Assembly: GCF_003461955.1 (NCBI RefSeq)
Contig: NZ_QTYB01000017.1
Span: 3,042 to 67,041, forward strand
Reading direction: 5' to 3'
Length of the DNA: 64,000 nucleotides
Origin: Ruminococcus sp. AM36-2AA
Lineage (GTDB): Bacteria > Bacillota > Clostridia > Lachnospirales > Lachnospiraceae
This document shows, piece by piece, positions 42,125-49,918 of this stretch. A program made the position numbers and the translations under genes. Each line of letters begins with the position of its first letter. Within the stretch, counting starts at the first letter, position 1. The notes beneath the pieces were generated by a model that saw nothing but the letters and a program-made list of their open reading frames with translations, was not told the DNA's origin and did not search any database.

Positions 42125-43849
42125 ATGTCGGATAGAGTAATTGAACAGGCGGATCTTAGAACCATTGAACACAATCTTGGAGCGATCCACAATGATCTTC
42201 AGACACTGGATTCCAATGTAGGGGCAGTCAACAGCAACATAAAGGTTGTCTATGATGAGATTGGGAGTCTGGCAAAGGAATTTCATGATTTTGTCAGTGT
42301 TCAGCAAAGAGCAAACCGGCTTAATCAGGCAGAAACGAGACTTGTAAAGATCAGGCAGGAATTGGAGAAGAAATATGGACATTATGATATTGTACGTCGT
42401 ACAACAACCGGAATCCTGCAGGCAGATGATATTGGAATTGTAAAGAAAGATACGATCAGTAATGCAACAGAGGAACTGATGATTTCCACTCCAGGTTACT
42501 GGCTTGCACCTTGTCTTGTTGCACTTGCGGCATGGATTAACGATCAGCCGGAACTTGCAGAGAAAGCCATTAAAGAAGGCATCAAACGCAACGATGAAAA
42601 GACATCACTGTTTTTTGCACTGATCTGTCGCCGTGCGGATCGAAAAGAAGCGTGTCTGAAATGGACGCAGAGATATCTTGCAAACCAGGATGAGGAAAAC
42701 CTTGACCGAAAGACGATCATTGTTCTGGATGCGTTTGCCAGCGGTCTGTTTGGCGCAGATACAGAGGGCGTTATTTCCCGCCAGATGAATGAATGGCTGC
42801 AGCATCTGGAAGAGAAGCCGGGATTCACAGAAAAACAGACACAGCAGTGGTCAGAGGCGATCAACCTTAAGAGAAAACCGATAGATACTTCTTCTTATAC
42901 CTACCTGAGAAAATACAGCAAAACATGGCCGGTACTGGAGGACATTCTGGAGGGTGCACATCTTCATGCGGAGATGCTTGAATATCTGATCGGGATTTTT
43001 GAACAGAAAGTCTCTACAGCAACTGTGAGAGAACAGCTGGATGATATTCTGGACAGTCTGGTAACGGATTTTGATGATGAAGAACTGCCTCTTCGAAAAG
43101 AAGAAAAATTTGAACAGTTTATCGTAGATTTCAGAGGCGATGAAAGTCGTGCCCGCCAGAATATGAATGTAGAGCAGACGGCTTTTGAGACACATAAGGA
43201 TTTCACGCAGCTTTTGACAGACGCTGCCATGAAGCCGGAAACAGCCCACTCCAGTGTGTCAACACAGAAATTTGCATTTGCTTTGTCAAGAGATTGGGTG
43301 ATGAATGCGTATAATGATGTTGTTGCCCAGAACCGTATGAAGATTCCAAATGAAATAGAAATAAATGTTGATACATTTAATGATACAACTGTCGATGGTC
43401 AGAATGAGAATGAGCTTCTTGAAAGATTCAGTACACTTGTCAGTTCAGAAAGAGATGCGGAACTTGCAACATGCGTAATGAGCAGTTTTGAGCAGTTCTG
43501 TCTGTATGGCGGAATTGCAGTCGGAGTGATCGGACTTGTGATGCTTCTGTTCGGAAATAAGTTCCTGGGCCTTATTGCTGTAATTGCAGGTGTAGGCATG
43601 GTCCTTAACCATTTTTCAAAGAAAAAAGATATAGAAAACAAGCGACAGAATATTGCAGAGCGTTATGAGAAAAAACGCAGCAGTGGTTCTGAGATCATTC
43701 GTGCTACACTGGCAGAAGTTGTTGATTTCCGTATTGAATTTGCGGATAAAGATAGCGAAAGCGAGCAGGTCATTGACTTTCTGGAACAGTTGTCTCCGGA
43801 TCAGTATGTAAGAAAACTGGCAACTTCCAATCGAAGAGTCAAGATGTAA
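42125..43849 (+). CDS. Membrane-hairpin helical protein, first gene of the AAA+ operon
   Basis: Not recognised. 574 residues, starting after AGGAGGAG. The N-terminus (about 5-55) is a coiled-coil-like stretch with regularly spaced Leu, Ile and Val among many Asn residues (NLGAIHNDLQTLDSNVGAVN). Residues ~95-290 are helical with Ala/Leu-rich hairpins reminiscent of TPR-like repeats (WLAPCLVALAAWINDQPELA). An acidic region follows, then a tight pair of hydrophobic helices (about 459-497) separated by GNKF, then a basic coiled segment. With no signal peptide, both large domains probably face the cytoplasm and the hairpin anchors the protein in the membrane. The zinc-ribbon gene starts 12 bases later. 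Confidence 0.75.
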   Translation: MSDRVIEQADLRTIEHNLGAIHNDLQTLDSNVGAVNSNIKVVYDEIGSLAKEFHDFVSVQQRANRLNQAETRLVKIRQELEKKYGHYDIVRRTTTGILQADDIGIVKKDTISNATEELMISTPGYWLAPCLVALAAWINDQPELAEKAIKEGIKRNDEKTSLFFALICRRADRKEACLKWTQRYLANQDEENLDRKTIIVLDAFASGLFGADTEGVISRQMNEWLQHLEEKPGFTEKQTQQWSEAINLKRKPIDTSSYTYLRKYSKTWPVLEDILEGAHLHAEMLEYLIGIFEQKVSTATVREQLDDILDSLVTDFDDEELPLRKEEKFEQFIVDFRGDESRARQNMNVEQTAFETHKDFTQLLTDAAMKPETAHSSVSTQKFAFALSRDWVMNAYNDVVAQNRMKIPNEIEINVDTFNDTTVDGQNENELLERFSTLVSSERDAELATCVMSSFEQFCLYGGIAVGVIGLVMLLFGNKFLGLIAVIAGVGMVLNHFSKKKDIENKRQNIAERYEKKRSSGSEIIRATLAEVVDFRIEFADKDSESEQVIDFLEQLSPDQYVRKLATSNRRVKM

Positions 43850-43861
43850 AGGAGAAGAGAC

Positions 43862-44455
43862 ATGGACGCAAAAATGAGAGCTGATTTTGTGAATTCCGTG
43901 GCCAGTGGACAGAAAGTTCCCTGCCCGGTCTGCAATACATTGAATGATCCAGATGGGAGTTTCTGTATTGCCTGTGGTCATTCTTTAAAGAAAGAAGAGA
44001 AAAAAGATGAAAATTCTGGTACGGTAATCTGCCCGGTTTGCCAGAATGCGAATAAAAAGGGATTTCGCTTTTGCACGGTCTGTGGAAATAAATTAGACGA
44101 GGCAGAAAGCACAACGAGCAGTGACCCGGTTACACCACAGCCGGCAGCAGTTCCGGCACAGTCAAAGGCAGCAGGACAGCAGCCGGCAGCTCCGGCTCAG
44201 GACGTACAGAGAAATATGGGCAAAAATGCATCCCAGGTTGCTCCGGCATTTGAACCGGCAAAAAAAACGGCAGTTGCCCCAATCCGAAAAGATCCACCGA
44301 TCCAGAGTAAGCCTGTCCGGAAAAAAATGGCATTTAACTTTGCGGAGCCGGAGGTGGAAGAATATAAGGAGCCGGTAAGTGTATTTGCACAGGGACTTCC
44401 TTCCTGGGATGTAGTTCCGCCGCAGATCATGGTCAGGAGGAAGAAGAAAAAATGA
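43862..44455 (+). CDS. Double zinc-ribbon protein with C-terminal docking-like motif
   Basis: A 197-residue protein. Two zinc ribbons are explicit: CPVC...CIACG (about 21-39) and CPVC...CTVCG (about 57-75), four Cys pairs in all. Residues ~85-140 are an Ala/Pro/Gln-rich, probably disordered linker. The C-terminus is compact and well-formed: MAFNFAEPEVEEYKEPVSVF, then LPSWDVVPPQIMVRR and a Lys tail; the WDVVPP element looks like a short binding motif. The stop overlaps the next start (ATGA), so translation is coupled. In this operon it may act as an adaptor for the AAA+ ATPase; that is inference. Confidence 0.78.
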   Translation: MDAKMRADFVNSVASGQKVPCPVCNTLNDPDGSFCIACGHSLKKEEKKDENSGTVICPVCQNANKKGFRFCTVCGNKLDEAESTTSSDPVTPQPAAVPAQSKAAGQQPAAPAQDVQRNMGKNASQVAPAFEPAKKTAVAPIRKDPPIQSKPVRKKMAFNFAEPEVEEYKEPVSVFAQGLPSWDVVPPQIMVRRKKKK

Positions 44456-44901
44456 CAGCAGTACCAAATACATACTCAGAATGGGTTACAGTATTAACCG
44501 ATTTCAAAAATAAAAAAAATGATGAAGATGTCTTAAGAGCAATGAAGGCAGGGTCCATACAGTGGCAGTCAGGTGTGGCAGAAAGGTTTTCACGGAAACT
44601 GATCGAAGCAGTGAATTTTCGTATGAATGCTGCTTCGGATAAGTTTCAGAAGGATCTGTCCAGATCTCATGGACAGGAAGGCGCCATTGTTCAGGCAATA
44701 TTATCCTTAAGAAAAGAAATGGCATTCCTTGCAAATGCAATCGATCTGCCTGCTTTACCGGATGATGAAAGAAAGCATTATCTGGCTTTGGTTATTGAAC
44801 AGGCGGATAATATGCAGAAATCGCTGGAAGATTCTGCGAAAAATGACAGAAGCGGAAGAATGTCCAGCATTGTCAGAAATCACAGGGTGAATTCATTTTA
44901 G
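44452..44901 (+). CDS. Small helical protein of the AAA+ operon
   Basis: Not recognised. 149 residues, all predicted helical, no membrane segment. The N-terminal half has WVTVLTDFKNKKNDEDVLRA and a Trp/Gln region; the second half has IVQAILSLRKEMAFLANAID followed by PALPDDERKHYLALVIEQAD. It overlaps the zinc-ribbon gene by 4 bases and is followed 12 bases later by the AAA+ gene, so it is made in step with both. It could be a substrate-recognition or structural subunit; no evidence in the sequence decides this. Confidence 0.7.
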   Translation: MTAVPNTYSEWVTVLTDFKNKKNDEDVLRAMKAGSIQWQSGVAERFSRKLIEAVNFRMNAASDKFQKDLSRSHGQEGAIVQAILSLRKEMAFLANAIDLPALPDDERKHYLALVIEQADNMQKSLEDSAKNDRSGRMSSIVRNHRVNSF

Positions 44902-44913
44902 GAGAGAAGACAG

Positions 44914-46491
44914 ATGAGTGATACAGCTAAAAGCAAGGAACTTTTGACACGGTATTCTATAGCAAGAATTCCTTTTATTGCAATTAATACCATAGAACCT
45001 GGCAGAACACTGGAGATGTTGAAAGAGATATCCGAGGATCTGCAGCTTCCGTTTCATGTACATACGCTGACAAAGGGAGTTTATGATCTGGCAACGGATA
45101 AGAATCTCAGTGATGACAAATCCGTTTATGGTGCGATTGATTATATGACGGAGCAGATGAAACGCAAGCAGTATGAAACGATCATTCTGACAGAAGTTCC
45201 GGACCTGAGCACAGAAAACAGCGATTCCAAACAGATACTGGCACTGGTAAATCTGGCTAATGAGTCTGGTGGAGTTGTCATTGTATTTACCAACGCGCCA
45301 GTCTGGAATCAGCTTCAGCGCCAGGGAATGACGATCAAGATCGATCTCCCAAATGAAGAAGAAATGTATTCCATAATCAAAGAATATATTGATGATTATC
45401 GAAATGAAATTCCTATTGAATGGGATAATACAGATATACGGGAGGCCGCTGCAACCTTAAATGGAGTTACACGAATTGAAGCGGAGAATGTGATCGCCGC
45501 ACTGATCGCCAACAAACGTATTCGGAAATCAGATATGGATGAAGTACGTTTTGCGAAAGACCGTCTTTTTTCGGATATTTCCGGACTTGAGAAGATCGAA
45601 GTGGACGACAGTGTAAAGGATGTAGGTGGACTGGAAGGACTCCGGAAGTGGCTGGATGAAAAAAAAGAACTTCTCACACCGGAAAAGAAAGATGAGCTGC
45701 GTTCCAAAGGTCTGCAGCCACCGAGAGGGATTTTGCTTGTAGGAGTTCCGGGATGTGGAAAGTCTTTATCTGCGAAATCCATATCCGCAAACTGGAAACT
45801 GCCTCTTTACAGGCTGGATTTTGCCACAGTGCAGGGAAGTTATGTAGGACAGTCAGAACAGCAGCTGAAAGATGCACTGACAACAGCTGAAAATGTATCT
45901 CCCTGCATCTTATGGATCGATGAGATTGAAAAAGGATTATCCGGAGCTACCGGAGGCGCCGGAGACGGAGGAGTGTCCACCAGAATGGTTGGACAGTTTC
46001 TGTTCTGGATGCAGGAATGCAAAAAACAGGTGTTTGTTGTAGCAACAGCCAATGATGTGTCCATGCTGCCGTCAGAACTGCTCCGCCGCGGAAGATTTGA
46101 TGAGCTGTTTTTTGTTGATCTTCCTACCGCAGATGAAAGAAGAGATATTTTGTCTTTATATATGAGAAAATATTTAAATCTGGAATTTTCCGGTGAATTT
46201 GCAGATAAAGTAGTTGAGATCAGTGATGGATTTACAGGAGCAGATCTGGAGTCTACAGTCAGAGATCTGGCGTACCGGTCTATCGCAAATGCAAACTTTA
46301 TTTTAAGTGAGGAGAATATAGTAACTGCATTTAACAATGTAGTTCCACTTTCTCAGACAAGCCCGGAAAAAATCGAAGCGATCAGGGATTGGGGGAAGGA
46401 AAGAGCAGTACCGGCTTCCGGAAAGCCGATTGGTGGAGAGGAACTTATCCAGAAGAAAAGTGGACCAAAGACGCGAAAAGTTCTTGTATAA
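44914..46491 (+). CDS. Ycf46-like AAA+ ATPase
   Basis: A 525-residue AAA+ protein. The N-terminal ~240 residues form a separate domain (YSIARIPFIAINTIEPGRTL), followed by a mixed alpha/beta region. The AAA module has Walker A GVPGCGKS (277-284; Lys283), Walker B ILWIDEIE (Asp336-Glu337), a sensor-1 Asn in VVATANDV, and arginine fingers in LLRRGRFDELFF (about 388-399). The helical lid contains DGFTGADLEST. The pore loop region includes QGSYVGQSEQQ. This architecture matches the Ycf46 group, AAA+ proteins of plastids, cyanobacteria and other bacteria with poorly known function. The C-terminal ~40 residues are Lys-rich and may be flexible. It is the energy-using member of this operon and probably remodels or threads a protein substrate. 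Confidence 0.88.
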   Translation: MSDTAKSKELLTRYSIARIPFIAINTIEPGRTLEMLKEISEDLQLPFHVHTLTKGVYDLATDKNLSDDKSVYGAIDYMTEQMKRKQYETIILTEVPDLSTENSDSKQILALVNLANESGGVVIVFTNAPVWNQLQRQGMTIKIDLPNEEEMYSIIKEYIDDYRNEIPIEWDNTDIREAAATLNGVTRIEAENVIAALIANKRIRKSDMDEVRFAKDRLFSDISGLEKIEVDDSVKDVGGLEGLRKWLDEKKELLTPEKKDELRSKGLQPPRGILLVGVPGCGKSLSAKSISANWKLPLYRLDFATVQGSYVGQSEQQLKDALTTAENVSPCILWIDEIEKGLSGATGGAGDGGVSTRMVGQFLFWMQECKKQVFVVATANDVSMLPSELLRRGRFDELFFVDLPTADERRDILSLYMRKYLNLEFSGEFADKVVEISDGFTGADLESTVRDLAYRSIANANFILSEENIVTAFNNVVPLSQTSPEKIEAIRDWGKERAVPASGKPIGGEELIQKKSGPKTRKVLV

Positions 46492-46503
46492 GGAGTGTGG
46501 ATC

Positions 46504-47010
46504 ATGCCAAGACCGATGTTAAGAACACCACAGAATCAGACACAGTCACAAACTGTAAATAATAATATCTTAAGTGCAACCAGAAATCAGGAGCATGAGC
46601 AGCAACAACAGCAAATGGATAAGATGAAACTAGATCAGCTGCTGAGAAAAAAAAGATCAAAAGAATATATGGAAGCATTGCATAAACTGGATGCGGGCGG
46701 ACACGTTCATAATCAGAATAAAGTAAATGATATCATCCGCACGATACAGGAGGAGTTTCCGGAAGTTCAGCTTGGAGGCGTCCTGCTTGGATATGTTTCC
46801 ATCTGTTATCTCGGAAAGCCTTATGAAGTGCATACACTGGATCTTACAGGTGGCATCATTGAACATTATAAAACAGGAGAAACACTTCCAGATGGCCTCG
46901 AAAAGGCACGTACCATTGCCATGCGTGGCGGATATGAGTTTATTGAAGTTTATAAAGACTGCTGCAGGGCGGTCAGTGCCAGCGGATATGTTTCTGTAAT
47001 ACCAGGCTGA
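46504..47010 (+). CDS. Gln-rich small protein, last gene of the AAA+ operon
   Basis: Not recognised. 168 residues from ATG 46504 (AAGGAG 9-10 bases upstream; an upstream in-frame start at 46495 overlaps this site). The N-terminus (1-45) is rich in Gln, Asn and Thr and looks disordered. A basic helix (KMKLDQLLRKKRSKEYMEAL) follows, then a globular alpha/beta domain of ~110 residues with PEVQLGGVLLGYVSICYLG, YEVHTLDLTGGIIEHY and a C-terminal RAVSASGYVSVIPG. This domain could be a small ligand- or substrate-binding fold. It lies 12 bases after the ATPase stop and is closed by a terminator. Confidence 0.7.
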   Translation: MPRPMLRTPQNQTQSQTVNNNILSATRNQEHEQQQQQMDKMKLDQLLRKKRSKEYMEALHKLDAGGHVHNQNKVNDIIRTIQEEFPEVQLGGVLLGYVSICYLGKPYEVHTLDLTGGIIEHYKTGETLPDGLEKARTIAMRGGYEFIEVYKDCCRAVSASGYVSVIPG

Positions 47011-47017
47011 AAAAACA

Positions 47018-47056
47018 AAAATCCGGGATGCAGATGATAAGCATCCTGGATTTTAT
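47018..47056 (+). terminator. Terminator of the AAA+/zinc-ribbon operon
   Basis: AAAATCCGGGATGC (47018-47031) and GCATCCTGGATTTT (47041-47054) form a 14-bp stem with one G-U pair, followed by a short T/A stretch. Confidence 0.75.
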
Positions 47057-47131
47057 GAAGAAAATATAGTAGTATAAAGACCGGATAAATATATCGGAGA
47101 ATTGCGATAGGTATCCGGAAAGGATATACAA

Positions 47132-47749
47132 ATGAAAGATATTATAGCGAATATTACAGCGAATGTACTGACTGCACTGTATCAGCCCTTCTGGTTTTCT
47201 GTAGCCCTTTCAGTACTGACTTTGTTTTTTTATCTGTTTGCTTATCATAACGAGACTGGTGGAAGGGGATTAAAGGCGGCTTTTTCTGTCTGGTGGAAAT
47301 ATTTTCGTGAGGATCTGTTTTTTCGGAAACTGTTTTTTCTTACGTTTTATACGACTATGATACTGTTCCGTACTTTGCTGAACCGTGATATGTGGATGAA
47401 TCCTCTTTCTGATGTTTTTGGAAACTGGTGGATCTGGAAGTATGCGGAAGATGGGAGCAGGCAGCTTACAACAGAGTGCATTGAGAATCTGATGCTGTTC
47501 ATTCCGTTTACGGTTCTTTTTTTCTGGACTGTTCGTGATAAAGTTACGGAAAAAATGACATTTTGCGGTACTATATGGAAGGGACTTAAGATCACATTTC
47601 TGTTTTCTCTGTCCATTGAATTTCTGCAGCTGTTCCTGCGTCTTGGAACTTTTCAGTTTTCAGATCTGTTTTACAATACTCTGGGTGGAGGCGTTGGAGG
47701 CCTGATTTACTGGTTTGGATCTTACATGTCAAAGAGAAAACACCATTGA
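47132..47749 (+). CDS. VanZ-like membrane protein
   Basis: A 205-residue membrane protein. The VanZ-like core is visible in the second half: TECIENLMLFIPFTVLFFW, then LKITFLFSLSIEFLQLFLRL and FSDLFYNTLGGGVGGLIYW, with the family's Glu in helix 4-5 and the Gly-rich C-terminal helix. The first ~70 residues carry an extra helix pair. VanZ-type proteins affect wall-active antibiotic tolerance in some hosts, but most have unknown function. It is an independent gene after the AAA+ operon terminator. Its stop codon (TGA 47747-47749) lies inside the -35 box of the leuA promoter. Confidence 0.82.
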   Translation: MKDIIANITANVLTALYQPFWFSVALSVLTLFFYLFAYHNETGGRGLKAAFSVWWKYFREDLFFRKLFFLTFYTTMILFRTLLNRDMWMNPLSDVFGNWWIWKYAEDGSRQLTTECIENLMLFIPFTVLFFWTVRDKVTEKMTFCGTIWKGLKITFLFSLSIEFLQLFLRLGTFQFSDLFYNTLGGGVGGLIYWFGSYMSKRKHH

Positions 47750-47774
47750 CAAATTTATCGTAACGTGTTAACCT
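47746..47774 (+). promoter_or_regulatory. Promoter of the leuA T-box leader
   Basis: TTGACA (47746-47751), a 17-base spacer and TAACCT (47769-47774). The -35 overlaps the stop codon of the VanZ-like gene. Confidence 0.6.
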
Positions 47775-47784
47775 AATACCAGTT

Positions 47785-48088
47785 TCAAAAAGAGAAATGC
47801 ATAGATGAGGAATAGTACACATTGAGCGGAGCACAGAGAGCTGCTGGCCGGTGAGAAGCAGTGGAAGGGATTTGTGGAACTCGCCTCGGAGCATCTGCCC
47901 GAAATCCTATAAGAGAGTAGGCGCAGACGGTGTCCGCCGTTACCCGGAGAGGATATAAGGATGTTTTTACATTCCGTATCTGTCAAGTGTGTGATTTTTT
48001 ATTCATGAAATAAGAGTGGTACCGCGTAGGACAGCAGTTGTCTTTCGTCTCTTGCAGAATCTGCAGAGCCGGAAGATTTTTTTATGTC
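47785..48088 (+). promoter_or_regulatory. Leu-specific T-box riboswitch of leuA
   Basis: A T-box leader of about 300 bases. Stem I carries the specifier codon CTC (Leu; 47880-47882) in GGAACTCGCC, and an AGTAGGCG element follows near 47916. The T-box sequence AAGAGTGGTACCGCG is at 48012-48026. The alternative terminator is the TCTTTC...GGAAGA hairpin (48041-48075) followed by TTTTTTT. Uncharged tRNA-Leu would stabilise the antiterminator and switch leuA on. Confidence 0.93.
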
Positions 48089-48153
48089 TTAATACAAAAT
48101 GAAATTACAGAAACCAAAAAAATTAATGGAAGAGAAAATGGAGGAAAACGAAA

Positions 48154-49809
48154 ATGATGACACCATCTAAGTACAAACGTCAGTATTACATGCCGCCGGT
48201 GAAATGTATGAAATGGGCGGAGAAAGAGTATGTGGATAAGGCTCCGATCTGGTGCTCTGTAGACCTTCGTGACGGAAACCAGGCACTTGTGATTCCTATG
48301 AGCCTGGAGCAGAAAGTGGAATTTTTCAAGCTTCTTGTAAAAATCGGTTTTAAGGAGATTGAGGTGGGTTTTCCGGCAGCTTCAGAGACAGAGTATGAGT
48401 TTCTTCGTACCCTGATCGAACAGAACCTGATTCCTGAGGATGTTACCATTCAGGTACTGACTCAGGCAAGAGAGCACATCATCCGCAAAACTTTTGAGGC
48501 CGTAAAGGGTGCTCCGAAAGCGATCGTTCATGTATACAATTCCACATCTGTTTCTCAGAGAGAGCAGGTATTTAAGAAATCCAAAGAAGAGATCCTGAAG
48601 ATTGCGGTAGATGGCGCAGCTCTTCTGAAAAAACTGGCAGATGAGACAGAGGGTAACTTCCAGTTTGAGTACAGCCCGGAGAGTTTTACAGGAACAGAGC
48701 CGGAATATGCACTGGAAGTCTGCAACGCAGTTCTTGATGTATGGCAGCCAACGGAAGATAACAAGGCAATCATCAACCTGCCTGTTACTGTTGAACATTC
48801 CATGCCGCATGTGTATGCAAGCCAGGTGGAATACATGTGTGACAATCTGAAATACCGTGAAAACGTAATCGTTTCCCTTCATCCTCACAATGACCGTGGA
48901 TGCGGTGTTGCAGATTCCGAGATGGGCCTTCTGGCAGGCGCTGACCGAATTGAGGGTACTCTCTTTGGAAATGGCGAGCGTACCGGTAATGTGGATATTG
49001 TAACACTGGGTATGAATATGTATTCCCAGGGCGTGGATCCGAAGATCGATTTTTCTGATATGCCACATATCTGTGAGGTTTATGAGAAATGTACAGGAAT
49101 GCAGATTTATGAGAGAAGCCCATACAGTGGAGCTCTTGTATTTGCAGCATTTTCCGGATCTCATCAGGATGCTATCGCAAAAGGTATGCACTGGAGAGAG
49201 AATGGAGATCTGGAGCATTGGACTGTTCCGTATCTGCCGATCGATCCGACAGATGTGGGAAGAAATTACGATGCGGATGTTATCCGTATCAACAGCCAGT
49301 CCGGAAAAGGCGGCGTAGGTTATATCCTGGAAACAAAATTCGGACTGAACCTTCCACCGAAAATGCGCGAAGCTATGGGTTATGCAGCGAAAGCAGTGTC
49401 CGATCACAAACACAAAGAGCTTCATCCGGACGAGATCTTCAGCCTGTTCAAATCTACCTTCGAAAATGTGGTTGAGCCATACAGCATTAACGAAGTTCAT
49501 TTCCAGCAGAAAGACGGTGGCATTGTAACTCAGGTTACTTCTACATTCCGTGGAAAAACCATTGTTACAGAAGCTACCGGCAATGGTCGTCTTGATGCAG
49601 TAAGTAATGCATTGAAGAAAGCTTATGAGCTGAAATATACACTGGAAACTTATCAGGAGCATGCGCTGGAGCGCAGTTCCACATCCAAAGCGATTGCGTA
49701 TGTGGGAATCCGCAAACCGGATGGTACTCTTGCATGGGGAGCTGGCGTTGATCCGGATATCATCCGTGCGTCTATCGATGCGCTGGTAACTGCAATCAAT
49801 AACCGATAA
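48154..49809 (+). CDS. leuA: 2-isopropylmalate synthase
   Basis: A 551-residue protein of the long (LeuA type 2) class. The TIM-barrel catalytic domain (about 25-330) has the metal- and ketoacid-binding SVDLRDGNQALVIPM at the start and SLHPHNDRGCGVADSEMG with the metal His pair. A linker and a C-terminal allosteric domain (about 420-551) follow, the site of leucine feedback. It condenses acetyl-CoA and 2-oxoisovalerate, the committed step to leucine. It is controlled by the Leu T-box immediately upstream and ends with its own terminator, so leuB/leuCD must be elsewhere. Confidence 0.95.
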   Translation: MMTPSKYKRQYYMPPVKCMKWAEKEYVDKAPIWCSVDLRDGNQALVIPMSLEQKVEFFKLLVKIGFKEIEVGFPAASETEYEFLRTLIEQNLIPEDVTIQVLTQAREHIIRKTFEAVKGAPKAIVHVYNSTSVSQREQVFKKSKEEILKIAVDGAALLKKLADETEGNFQFEYSPESFTGTEPEYALEVCNAVLDVWQPTEDNKAIINLPVTVEHSMPHVYASQVEYMCDNLKYRENVIVSLHPHNDRGCGVADSEMGLLAGADRIEGTLFGNGERTGNVDIVTLGMNMYSQGVDPKIDFSDMPHICEVYEKCTGMQIYERSPYSGALVFAAFSGSHQDAIAKGMHWRENGDLEHWTVPYLPIDPTDVGRNYDADVIRINSQSGKGGVGYILETKFGLNLPPKMREAMGYAAKAVSDHKHKELHPDEIFSLFKSTFENVVEPYSINEVHFQQKDGGIVTQVTSTFRGKTIVTEATGNGRLDAVSNALKKAYELKYTLETYQEHALERSSTSKAIAYVGIRKPDGTLAWGAGVDPDIIRASIDALVTAINNR

Positions 49810-49821
49810 GAACAGATATAA

Positions 49822-49858
49822 AAAAAGAAGCTGTCGCAAAAAGCCGCTTCTTTTTTTA
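49822..49858 (+). terminator. Terminator after leuA
   Basis: AAAAAAAGAAGC and GCTTCTTTTTTT form a strong stem (about 49822-49833 / 49847-49858) with a T-run. Confidence 0.85.
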
Positions 49859-49918
49859 TTGTACAGATGATATAATGGTTCGGAATGTGAGAATAACAGG
49901 AAACATAAGAGGTACAAT

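Noticed and set aside
47785..48088. Specifier other than Leu in the leuA T-box
   Set aside because: The CTC triplet in GGAACTCGCC fits the specifier position and the downstream gene; other triplets in the region do not fit both.
48382..49917. 511-codon open frame antisense to leuA
   Set aside because: Cys/Ile/Phe-rich composition typical of antisense reading of a biased coding sequence; leuA is complete and has a T-box leader.
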